DNA of 64,000 bases from Planctomycetota bacterium (lineage in GTDB: Bacteria; Planctomycetota; UBA1135; UBA2386). The stretch is taken from the NCBI GenBank assembly GCA_947444055.1, contig CANEYR010000003.1:57380-121379 (forward strand), in the 5' to 3' direction. Below are positions 9,213 through 17,483 of the stretch, piece by piece. A model generated the notes under the pieces. It made no database searches. It had not been told where the DNA came from and saw only the letters and a list, made by a program, of their open reading frames with translations. The number at the start of each line of letters is the position of its first letter. Position 1 is the stretch's first letter. The position numbers and the translations under genes were made by a program.

Positions 9213-10043
9213 TTGAAGGGCACCCTGCCGCCGATCGCGGCAGCGCTGTTGCTGGTCAGTCTGTTCGGCGGGCGGTTGTTGCCGCTGGCGATGGCGATCG
9301 GGCTGTTCGTCGCCTTCGGGCTGCTGAAGGACTGGCAAGACTGGCCGACGTGGCCGCACGAGTTGTGGTCGGCACCAAACGGCACGCAGTGGCTGCTGTG
9401 GGGTGTGCTGGCAGGAGGCCTCGTCGCCCTGCTCGAACACCTGCGGCTGCTGCCGAGCCGACTCGCCGCTGCGCTCGGCGTGTTGGTGGCGGGCGGCTCG
9501 GTGTGGCTGATGCTTGTGAAGACGCAGACGGCCAACCAGTGGTCGACCTTCGACATCGTTCGTCACATCGGTGGCGGTGGCTTCGGCGTCGCCCTGCTCG
9601 TGCTGGCGTCGCGCACCGTGATCGCGCGCGGCCCTGCCAACCTTGGTCCGGCGTTCGTGTTCGCGACGATGTTGTCGGCGGATGCCGCGGTGATCGCTCT
9701 CAGCAGCGGTCTGCTTGGGCAGCTGTGTGGTGCGGTTGCCGCCGCCCTCGGTGCGGCGGCAGGCACGTCGCTGTGGCGCCGCCCGTTCGCGCTCACCGCC
9801 GCCGATGGCACGTGGATCGGCGTCACCCACGGCTTGTTCCTGCTGGCCGGGGTGCACCTGTCGGCCTTGCCCTGGTCCGCGGCAGGCTGTGCGCTGCTCG
9901 CACCGTGCGCGCTATTGTTGCTGCGCCCGAAGGCGGCGGCGAAGCCCGTGCTGTGGACGATGGCGGCCCTGGCGCTGACCCTCATCTCGCTCGGCGGGGC
10001 GTTTTGGTTCGCCTTCCAGTCGAGCTTGCAGGCGGGCTACTGA
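9213..10043 (+). CDS. Multi-pass inner-membrane protein of unknown function
   Basis: A 276-residue protein with about eight hydrophobic helices spread over its whole length. I do not recognise a domain. There is no ATG at its 5' end: TTG at 9213 gives LKGTLPPIAAALL, while CTG at 9195 would give LDPVTILKGTLPP and has GAGG about 5 nt upstream, overlapping the end of the YceI gene region. The upstream CTG is therefore a real alternative start. It lies just downstream of the YceI gene and converges on the EamA gene with 5 nt between stops. Function cannot be inferred from neighbours. Confidence 0.65.
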   Translation: MKGTLPPIAAALLLVSLFGGRLLPLAMAIGLFVAFGLLKDWQDWPTWPHELWSAPNGTQWLLWGVLAGGLVALLEHLRLLPSRLAAALGVLVAGGSVWLMLVKTQTANQWSTFDIVRHIGGGGFGVALLVLASRTVIARGPANLGPAFVFATMLSADAAVIALSSGLLGQLCGAVAAALGAAAGTSLWRRPFALTAADGTWIGVTHGLFLLAGVHLSALPWSAAGCALLAPCALLLLRPKAAAKPVLWTMAALALTLISLGGAFWFAFQSSLQAGY

Positions 10044-10048
10044 GTTGG

Positions 10049-10957
10049 CTACTGAGCGGGCCGCGAACGTTCCAGGCTGGTGACGATCACGCCGAGCACG
10101 ATGAGCGCGCCGCCGCAGAACTTCCCGACGCTGAGCACGTCGCCTTGCATGGCCCAGCCGCACAAGGCCGCGAACAGGGGCTGCAGCGCGAACACCAACG
10201 CCAGGTGCGTGGGTGGGATTCTGTGCTGCACCTTGCTCTGCACGCCAATGCCGACGGCTGTCGCCAGCACACCCAGGTACGCGATCGCGAGCAGCAGTTC
10301 GCCGGACCAGTCGATGCTAAATTCGGAGTTCTTCGCGAAGTCGCCGCTGACCACGGTCGCGACCGTGCCCACCACGGCCACGAACACCAGCTGCCACATC
10401 GTGAACGCCGCGATCGGCGCGTTCCGGCCAAAGCGCGACACCAGCAAGACGTGCGCGGCGTAGCTGGTCGACGAGCCGACCTGCAGCAGAATGCCGGCCA
10501 GCGAGTCTTCGGCCCCGTTCGCCGCCCCGCCGCTCGGCCAGCAGATGGTCACAATGCCCGCGATCGCGAGCAGCAGACCAGCCCCCGTCATCCAGCCGAG
10601 ATGCGCGCCAAAGAACACGAACCCGCCGAGGGCAACCAGCGGCACGATCAGCCCCGCCAGCAGGCCGCCCATGGACGCGGTCGTGCCTGTCATGCCCGCC
10701 ATCTGCAGCAGGTAGCCGGTGCCGAGCGCCACCCCCGCGGCCAAGCCGGGCCACAGGGCCTTGCGCAGATCGGCGGTCACGTCGCCACGCAAGAACGGCA
10801 GCACGCACAGCACCGCGATCCAAAAGCGCAGGGCAACCAGCCCAAACGGTGACAACGACTCCAACGCGACCTTCGACACGACGAAGCTCGCGCTCCAGAC
10901 CGCGATCAGCAGAGTCAGCACCAGGTGGGGCACGTAGCGGGTGCTGGTTCCGTTCAT
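10049..10957 (-). CDS. EamA/DMT family metabolite exporter
   Basis: A 302-residue inner-membrane protein with ten predicted helices in two homologous five-helix halves, the layout of the drug/metabolite transporter (EamA) family. Helix 1 has the family opening LLIAVWSASFVVSKVALESL with LVALRFWIAVL in helix 2; the second half repeats it with VFALQPLFAALCGW followed by GGALIVLGVIVT. Family members export amino acids, sugars or other small metabolites. The start ATG at 10957 was chosen because the longer open frame upstream is Gln/Arg-rich antisense of the next gene. It is divergent from the nucleotide-translocase-like gene, with about 138 nt between them. Confidence 0.88.
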   Translation of the reverse strand: MNGTSTRYVPHLVLTLLIAVWSASFVVSKVALESLSPFGLVALRFWIAVLCVLPFLRGDVTADLRKALWPGLAAGVALGTGYLLQMAGMTGTTASMGGLLAGLIVPLVALGGFVFFGAHLGWMTGAGLLLAIAGIVTICWPSGGAANGAEDSLAGILLQVGSSTSYAAHVLLVSRFGRNAPIAAFTMWQLVFVAVVGTVATVVSGDFAKNSEFSIDWSGELLLAIAYLGVLATAVGIGVQSKVQHRIPPTHLALVFALQPLFAALCGWAMQGDVLSVGKFCGGALIVLGVIVTSLERSRPAQ

Positions 10958-11095
10958 CACGCGAGCACCATAGGGCGCGTGCTGATGAGGGCCAGCTTGC
11001 AACTGCTGGCCTTCCTGGCGCCTGCCTACTACGACTGCGCGATCACCTACCGCGTGATTTGCCAGTCCGGCCCGCGCGCTAGCGAACCTCGACGT

Positions 11096-12415
11096 ATGCA
11101 GTTTGTGCGCGATGCTCTGCTGCGATTGCTGCGTCTCGATGACGCGACTTCGGCCGAACGGCGAGCCACGGCGTGGACCGCGGTGTCGTTCTTCTGCGTG
11201 CTGTTCACATTCTACCTGCTGCGGCCGCTGCGAGAGAACGTCGGCGCCGCCTTCGGCACCAGTGAGCTGTTGCCGCTGTTCACGCTGACGTTCGTGATGG
11301 TGACGTTGCTCAACCAGCCGTACTTGGCGCTGGTCCGCCGTCTGCCATCGCACCGATTCCTGCCGTATGCGCTGCACGCGTTCGCGATCAGCTTCGTAGC
11401 GCTCGCGGCCTTGTTCGCCGGTGGCAGCAGTGATCTTGGCGATCTCACCTGGGGCACCGCGCGCGGCGTGTCCTTCGCCATCTTCTATTCCTGGGTCACG
11501 GCGTTCTCAGTGTGTGGGGTGACGTTGGTGTGGGTGCATGCGGTCGAGTGGTTCAGCACCGCGCAAGGCAAGCGACTGTTCGGGCTGGTATCCGTCGGCG
11601 GCACGCTCGGGGCGATGGCGGGCTCGTCGGTGTCGTTCCACTTCGCAACCTGCAGCTACTCCACCTTCTTGTTCGTGGCGGGCATCGCCGTCGAGATCGC
11701 GGTGCTGGCGTGGTGGTTGTCGCTGCGAGCGTGCCGCCGCATGGAAGTGATCCCGCGCGCGCATGCCTTGGCGAACGGACCGACGTTCTTCGCCGGGCTG
11801 TCGCGGGTGGTGCGCGATCCGTACTTGCGGGCCATTGCCCTGTTCGTGTTGATCGCCGCGATCGTCGCGACCACGTTCTACTACCAGCGCATTGCCGTCG
11901 TGCGCGAACAACTGCCCGACGACGGGGCGCGACGCATGCTCGAAGCCAGCATGAACTGGTGGCAGAACGCCCTCTGCCTCGGTGTGCAACTCTTCTTCAC
12001 GAGCCGTGTGCTGCTCGGCCTTGGCATTGGTGTGGTCTTGTGCGCGATGCCGTTCGCCAGCCTGGTGGGGCTTTCGATGCTGACGGCGTGGCCGTTGGTA
12101 GGCATCTACGCGATCGTCGAAGTGCTGCGGCGAATGGTGCAATTCGCGTTCGACAAGCCCGCGCGCGAAGTGCTCTACACGCCGCTCGATCCCGAAGCGA
12201 AGTACGTGTCGAAGGCGGTGGTCGACACCGCGGTGCTGCGCTTTGGCGATCTAGTCGGTGCCGCCGGCAACGATCTGCTGCACCGCGTCGCCGTCAGCAA
12301 CGGCACGCTGCTGCTCTGCATGCTGCCACTGCTGGTCGTGTGGGCGGGCCTCGGCCGATGGCTTGGGGCGCGCTGTCGCTCGCGCGAAGACGCTCAGCGG
12401 CCGTCGATGTCGTAG
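11096..12415 (+). CDS. NTP/NDP translocase-like (Npt/TLC or MFS) membrane carrier
   Basis: A 439-residue protein with about 12 membrane helices. The N-terminal AVSFFCVLFTFYLLRPLREN block followed by GTSELLPLFTLTFVMV, the HAVEWFSTAQGKRLFGLVSVGG segment and the late FDKPAREVLYTPLDPEAKYVSKAVVDT block match the Npt1/Npt2 (TLC, PF03219) and related MFS carriers. These exchange ATP/ADP or other nucleotides in obligate intracellular bacteria and plastids; homologues in free-living planctomycetes have no settled substrate. The ATG at 11096 was preferred over longer upstream frames because it begins just before the conserved region. It converges on and overlaps the methyltransferase gene by 22 nt. Confidence 0.75.
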   Translation: MQFVRDALLRLLRLDDATSAERRATAWTAVSFFCVLFTFYLLRPLRENVGAAFGTSELLPLFTLTFVMVTLLNQPYLALVRRLPSHRFLPYALHAFAISFVALAALFAGGSSDLGDLTWGTARGVSFAIFYSWVTAFSVCGVTLVWVHAVEWFSTAQGKRLFGLVSVGGTLGAMAGSSVSFHFATCSYSTFLFVAGIAVEIAVLAWWLSLRACRRMEVIPRAHALANGPTFFAGLSRVVRDPYLRAIALFVLIAAIVATTFYYQRIAVVREQLPDDGARRMLEASMNWWQNALCLGVQLFFTSRVLLGLGIGVVLCAMPFASLVGLSMLTAWPLVGIYAIVEVLRRMVQFAFDKPAREVLYTPLDPEAKYVSKAVVDTAVLRFGDLVGAAGNDLLHRVAVSNGTLLLCMLPLLVVWAGLGRWLGARCRSREDAQRPSMS

Positions 12416-13536
12416 CGCAACCAGCGACACTCGATCGGGCCGTTGCGCACCGGATACTTCTGGGTCGCACGCAGACCGAGCAACTGCGTCAGCTCGGGAT
12501 TGCCGCACAGCACGAAGGCCGAAGCGCCCGGGCACTGGCGATGAAGGAAACGTCCGAGGGCATCCCAACTGTCATTCAGGGACTGCGGTTCCGCTTGCAG
12601 GCGATCGCCGTACGGCGGGTTGGTGACCACGAGCCGCGGCACGAACGGCGGCTGCCAGTTGAAGGTGTCTTCCTGCGACAGTTGCACGGCGTTCTCGAGG
12701 CCCGCCCCGGCGAGCGCCTTCTGCGCAATGGCGATCGCACTCGGATGGCGGTCGTTGCCGCACAACCGCGGTGTGCGGCCAGCGCCACGTTGCGCGCGCG
12801 CCTCGGCTTCGTCGTAGACCTGCCGCCACGCATCCAAATCGGTGTCGCGCCACCGTTCGAACGCGAACGCGCGGCCTAGCCCCGGTGCGCGGTCGCAAGC
12901 GAGCCACGCCGCTTCAATGAGGAACGTCGCCGACCCGCACATCGGATCGCAGACGGGACTCTGCTTGTCCCAGCCGGTCATCAGCAACAGCCCCGCCGCT
13001 GTGGCTTCGTTCAGCGGGCTCTTGTGCAGGATCTCGCGGTAGCCGCGCTTGTGCAGCGGCTCGCCGCCGAGTTCGCGGTAGAGGATCGCTTCCTGGCCTT
13101 GCAGCACGAGCTTGATCGGCAGGTCGGGGCGGTCCTTGCCGACGTCAGGCCGCTTGCCGGTGCGGTCGCGGAACTGATCGCAGATGGCGTCTTTGACGAC
13201 GAGCACGGGGAAGCGCGTGTCGTTGGCGAAGCTGTCCTTCACCGAACCATCGATCGCCAGCGTTTGCAGATACGTGATGCTCTGCGACCAGTCGACGGTG
13301 CCGGTCAGCGCATAGAGGTCGTCGCGATCGCGCACGAAGCCACGCGTCAGTTCCTCTTGCACGCGGATCGCCGAGCGCGTCCACAGGCAGGCCTTGTAGC
13401 CCATGGCGCGGTCGCCGGTGAAAGCGCACGCACCGCGGCGGGCTTCGACATCGCCTGCGCCGAGCGCACGCAGTTCGTCAGCGAGCACGGCTTCGAGGCC
13501 GAGCGTGCACGCGGCGTAGTAGTAGTGGAGCGTCAC
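12394..13536 (-). CDS. 23S rRNA guanine-N2 methyltransferase, RlmL/YpsC type
   Basis: About 380 residues. The N-terminal region (to about 160) contains a THUMP RNA-binding domain, and the C-terminal region is a Rossmann-fold methyltransferase of the UPF0020 class: SPVCDPMCGSATFLIEAA is the SAM-binding motif I, and LVVTNPPYGDRL is the catalytic NPPY motif for amino-group methylation. Length matches the single-domain B. subtilis YpsC form rather than the longer E. coli RlmL with its extra methyltransferase. The start is GTG at 13536, one base after the TGA of the NuoF-like gene (TGA-C-GTG), so the pair is probably translationally coupled. Its 3' end overlaps the convergent carrier gene. Confidence 0.9.
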   Translation of the reverse strand: MTLHYYYAACTLGLEAVLADELRALGAGDVEARRGACAFTGDRAMGYKACLWTRSAIRVQEELTRGFVRDRDDLYALTGTVDWSQSITYLQTLAIDGSVKDSFANDTRFPVLVVKDAICDQFRDRTGKRPDVGKDRPDLPIKLVLQGQEAILYRELGGEPLHKRGYREILHKSPLNEATAAGLLLMTGWDKQSPVCDPMCGSATFLIEAAWLACDRAPGLGRAFAFERWRDTDLDAWRQVYDEAEARAQRGAGRTPRLCGNDRHPSAIAIAQKALAGAGLENAVQLSQEDTFNWQPPFVPRLVVTNPPYGDRLQAEPQSLNDSWDALGRFLHRQCPGASAFVLCGNPELTQLLGLRATQKYPVRNGPIECRWLRYDIDGR

Positions 13537-13537
13537 G

Positions 13538-14803
13538 TCATGAACCTGCAGGAGCGGCGGGCCCGGCGGCGGCCGCGAAGTCGAGCGCGAACGCGCTGAC
13601 AGCACTGAGCACTGGCGCTGCCGCCATCTCGATCAAGGAACAGAAACCTTTCTTGCGCGAGAACTCGGCGAGTTTCGCGAGCTTGTCGGCGTAGCCCGGG
13701 CCCTTCTTGCCCTGCACCGCCTTCAGAATGTGCACGAACTGGTTCGTCTCCATGCGGCACGGCGGGCATTGGCCGCACTGCTCCTTCATGAAGAACTCGG
13801 CGATCTCGATCGCGAGCGCTACCACATCGGTGGCGTCGTCGACGATGCGCACGCCGCCACAGCCAGGTGACGTGCCGAGCGGGCGCAGCGTCTCGTAGGC
13901 GATCGGGACATCGAGGTGCTCGGCCAGCAAGAACCCACACGACATCGCCGGCAGGATCGCGCGCACGCGGCGATCGGCCCGCAGTCCGCCGCCGCAGGTG
14001 TCAAGCAATTGGCGGTAGGTGGCGCCAAACGGCAGTTCGTAGACGCCGGGGCGCTGCACGCTGGCCGGCAGAGTGAACAACAGAGTGCCCTTGCTCTGTT
14101 CGGTGCCGATCGCCGCGAACGCCGCCCCGCCTTGCCGTGCGATCCACGCGACATGCGCCAGCGTCTCGACGTTGTTGACGGTGGTCGGCTTGCCGAACAA
14201 TCCCGCTTCGCCTGGGAACGGTGGCTTCTTGCGCGGCTTGGCTGGCTTGCCTTCGATCGCGTTCAGGGCCGCGGTCTCTTCGCCCGCGACATAGGTGGTG
14301 GGGCCGAGATGCACCTCGATGGGGAACGGCATCAGGTCGGCGGCGCGCAGTTCGCTCAGCGCGTGCTCCGCACTCGCGCGCGGCCCGTGCATGTCTTCGA
14401 TGAGGTAGAGCCAACCTTTGGTGGCGCCGGTCGCGAGCCCCGCTAGCAACAAGCCTTCGAGCACGGCGTGGGGGTGGCGTTCCACGAGCACGCGGTCCTT
14501 GCTGCTGCCGGGTTCGTGTTCGCCGCCATTGGCGACGACGAACTTCTGGTCGGCGGTGGCGGCCGCGGCGAGTTCCCATTTGCGGGCGGTTGGGAAGGCG
14601 GCGCCGCCGCGACCGCGCAGCAGGGAGGTGGCGACTTCGGTGCGCAGCCACGTGGGGTCCCCGGTGCGGGCGCGCAAGAGGCCGTCGTAGCCGCCGCGGG
14701 CGCGGTATTCGGCGAGGGTTTCGGGCCCTGTGGACGAGCGTTGGGGCAGCAACAGGGACGGGGTCACGGCGCGGATGGTAGGGGCGGGGCGGGAAGGTTC
14801 CAT
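13538..14803 (-). CDS. NuoF-like NADH:acceptor flavoprotein subunit (orphan)
   Basis: About 421 residues homologous to the 51-kDa/NuoF subunit of complex I and related hydrogenase diaphorases. Seen are the NADH/FMN site GRGGAAFPTARKWE, NGGEHEPGSSKDR, YVAGEETAALNAIEG and TTVNNVETLAHV, an SLBB domain near 230-300 (PGVYELPFGATYRQLL), and the N3-type 4Fe-4S ligands CGQCPPC plus the later FCSL cysteine. No NuoE or NuoG partner is nearby, so it likely serves another electron carrier or a distant complex. Possible starts are ATG 14803 (chosen), ATG 14863 and TTG 14866. It sits in an operon with the rRNA methyltransferase. Confidence 0.85.
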   Translation of the reverse strand: MEPSRPAPTIRAVTPSLLLPQRSSTGPETLAEYRARGGYDGLLRARTGDPTWLRTEVATSLLRGRGGAAFPTARKWELAAAATADQKFVVANGGEHEPGSSKDRVLVERHPHAVLEGLLLAGLATGATKGWLYLIEDMHGPRASAEHALSELRAADLMPFPIEVHLGPTTYVAGEETAALNAIEGKPAKPRKKPPFPGEAGLFGKPTTVNNVETLAHVAWIARQGGAAFAAIGTEQSKGTLLFTLPASVQRPGVYELPFGATYRQLLDTCGGGLRADRRVRAILPAMSCGFLLAEHLDVPIAYETLRPLGTSPGCGGVRIVDDATDVVALAIEIAEFFMKEQCGQCPPCRMETNQFVHILKAVQGKKGPGYADKLAKLAEFSRKKGFCSLIEMAAAPVLSAVSAFALDFAAAAGPAAPAGS

Positions 14804-14948
14804 GGTGGCGGCGGCGCCGACGGTCGAGCTCGGGTGGGTCCCGGGTAGACCGGGACGCAGCATCAATCACTCATCCGCTCTCGCGACTGGGGGCTAGGAT
14901 GCGACGCTTCATCGCCGTGGGTGAAGCCCCAGAAGAGTAGGAACCTTG

Positions 14949-17483
14949 ATGCGCCCCCAAGTCGTTTTGCTTGTCGTTTCGCTGCTCGTGTCGCCCGTTT
15001 GCGGGCAGTCCCTGTTGCAAGCGCAGCCCGTCGAAGGGCCCGTGCTGCCGATCGTCGGTTCGCCTACGGCGGCAGCCGCGCATGACCTCGACGCCGACGG
15101 TGACGACGACCTGGTCGTCATGGAGGACACTGGTCCGGTGATCCTGCGCAAGCAACCGGCCGGGTTCGTGCGCGAGACCTTCGCCAGCGGCCTCACATCG
15201 GGTGTTGTCCCCGCCGTCCTCGCCGGTGACTTCGACGCCGACGGCCAGGCCGACCTGCTGCTGGGTTGGTACTGGGGCGTCAACGCCGCGCTGCGCGTTT
15301 GGTGGGGCGATGGCTCGGGAACGTTCCCGGTGCCCAACTTCACCATCATCACGTTCAGCTCCAACGTCGGGCCGATGCCGATTGCGGCCGCCGATGTCGA
15401 TAACGACGGCGACACCGACTTCGTGTTCACGTCGCAACCTGGCTACGGGACGCCGGGCAGCCTGCTCGTGCGCAACCTGGGCAACCGCGCGTTCGCGGTC
15501 GCGTCGGCGGCACAGTTTCCGGCGGCGCCGCCGTCGTTCAGCGTGCCGTTCTGCGTCGACGTCGACGGCGACGGTTGGCGCGACGTGGTTCTGGTATCCG
15601 AGAACGCGCGCACGCGGCTCTACTGGAACAACGCCGGCAACTTCATCGAGGCGACGACGGCACAGTTCCCGGTGATCTAGACGAGCCTGCGTGGCCTCGC
15701 GGTTGCGGACTTCGATGGCGACAGTGATCGCGATCTCGTGCTCGGTGGCTACGGCGACCCGGGTTTGCTGGTCTGCACGACGGGCCTGCGCCAGCTCGCG
15801 GTTGCTTCAGGCGCTTCGACCGACCTGCGCACGATAGAGCTACAGCCGGCCGACCTCGACGCGGATGGTGACCTTGATCTGGTCGTGTTTACGCGGGACC
15901 AGGTCCACGAACGTCGCAACGACGGAACGGGCTCGTTTACTGCCAGCGCCTTCCGTGGTGGCTGCGAGGGCGTGATCCATCAGGTGCGGGTCGATCTCGA
16001 TGGCGACGGCGATCGCGACATGCTGCGGTTCGGGCTCGGCTTGCAAGTCAGCTCGTCGATCCTCACCACGACCGCGGTCTACACCGTCACGCCGAACCGC
16101 TTCGAGATGGTCGGCGCGTCGCGTCTGCCGGCCTCGTCAGGCGGCACGGGCTTCGCCACCGGCGATGTCGACGGCAATGGCTTCGCCGACTTCGTTGTGA
16201 CGCATGCTGAGCCACCGGGGCCGATCGCATCCACGATCCAGTTCGCCACCAACGATGGCAGCGGTGTGTTTGCCTTCCGCTGGGCGAGCCGGACCGGCGG
16301 CTACCAGAACGGGTTCTTCACCGACCTGAACGCGGACGGCCGCGACGAGTACGTGTTCACTGGCTACGACACGGTGAACGGCTACCTGCCAAACGTCGCA
16401 GGCGCGATGGCGACGACGAAGCTACCGTTGCCGATCGGCAACGCGACGCAGCAGACGACGTCGGGAACAGGCGTCGACCTGGACGGCGATGGCGACAACG
16501 ACCTGATCTTCGTGCTCGGGATCGGCAACAACTACGTGCTGCGTGTGCTGATGAACCTGCCCGGGGGCTTCGTCGACGAGAGTGCGACGCGCGTGTCCGG
16601 TCCGTTCGGCGCCGGCTCCTATCCCCGACTCCACCGGGCCGACTTCGATGGCGACGGGGACCAGGACATCTGGGTGCACTCGTGGTCGGACGACCAGCTC
16701 TGGCTCTACCAAGCCGGCGTTCTGACGTTCGCGCCCGGTGCGATCCCGGTGAACGGCTACGGTGGCTCCGAGTCGCTGCTGGGCGACCTCGATGGCGACG
16801 GTGACGTCGACATCAAGTCAGGGCCCAAGGTGTTGCGCAACCAGGGCGGGACCTTCACGGTCGTGCCGAACGCGGTCCCGAACACCTTTGGCAACGACGC
16901 GCATGTTGCCGCGGTCGATGTGGATGACGACGGTGACCTCGATCTGGTCGGCAGTGGCGTGGTCGCGTGGAACAACGGTAACGCGATCTTCGTCAACGCG
17001 TCGAACGTGTTGCCGTTCGCGTATGGGACGGGCATCGGCGTACGCGTCGTCAAGGACTTCGACCGTGACGGGGATCCTGACGTGGTCTCGTGGAATGGCA
17101 GCACCTACCGCAGCTCCGTGTTGATCAATCAGCTGCGACAGCTGCGGCTGCAAGGGGACGCTGATCTCGGCGGCGTGATCACGTTCCGGCACACGGTGAA
17201 ACCGGGGCAGAACGCGCTGGCGACGCTAACGATCCTCGCTTGCAGTTTCGCCGAGATCGCGCCCGTCGAGGTGTCGGGCTTCGGCTGGCTACGCATCGAC
17301 CCCGTGCAGGCCGTGTTGCTCGGGCCGTTCCTGCTGCCGGCCACCGGTGGCGAGATCGTGCATCAGGAAGCGGTGCCCGCAAACCCGGCTCTGCTCGGCA
17401 TGTTCTTCTGCGCGCAGCCACTCGAGCTGCGCGGCTCCCGTCTCCGCCTCGGCAACTTCGTTTCGACCTGGATTGGCCGATGA
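14949..17483 (+). pseudogene. Secreted FG-GAP/VCBS repeat protein, interrupted by TAG
   Basis: One reading frame of 845 codons with a single internal stop, TAG at 15678-15680 (codon 244). Before it are a signal peptide (MRPQVVLLVVSLLVSPVCG) and several DxDxDGxxD calcium-loop repeats (DLDADGDDDLVV, DFDADGQADLLL, DVDNDGDTDFVF). After it the same frame continues with more of the same repeats (DFDGDSDRDLVL, DLDADGDLDLVV and others) and a C-terminal beta-rich region. The context TAG-ACG-AGC is one base from CAG. Codon phase is kept across the stop, so this is a nonsense change in an FG-GAP beta-propeller protein of the cell surface. The final stop overlaps the ATG of the next gene. Confidence 0.85.

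Noticed and set aside
15678..15680. TAG as a recoded (pyrrolysine or suppressed) codon
   Set aside because: No supporting element and no reason for that residue; a CAG to TAG change explains it.
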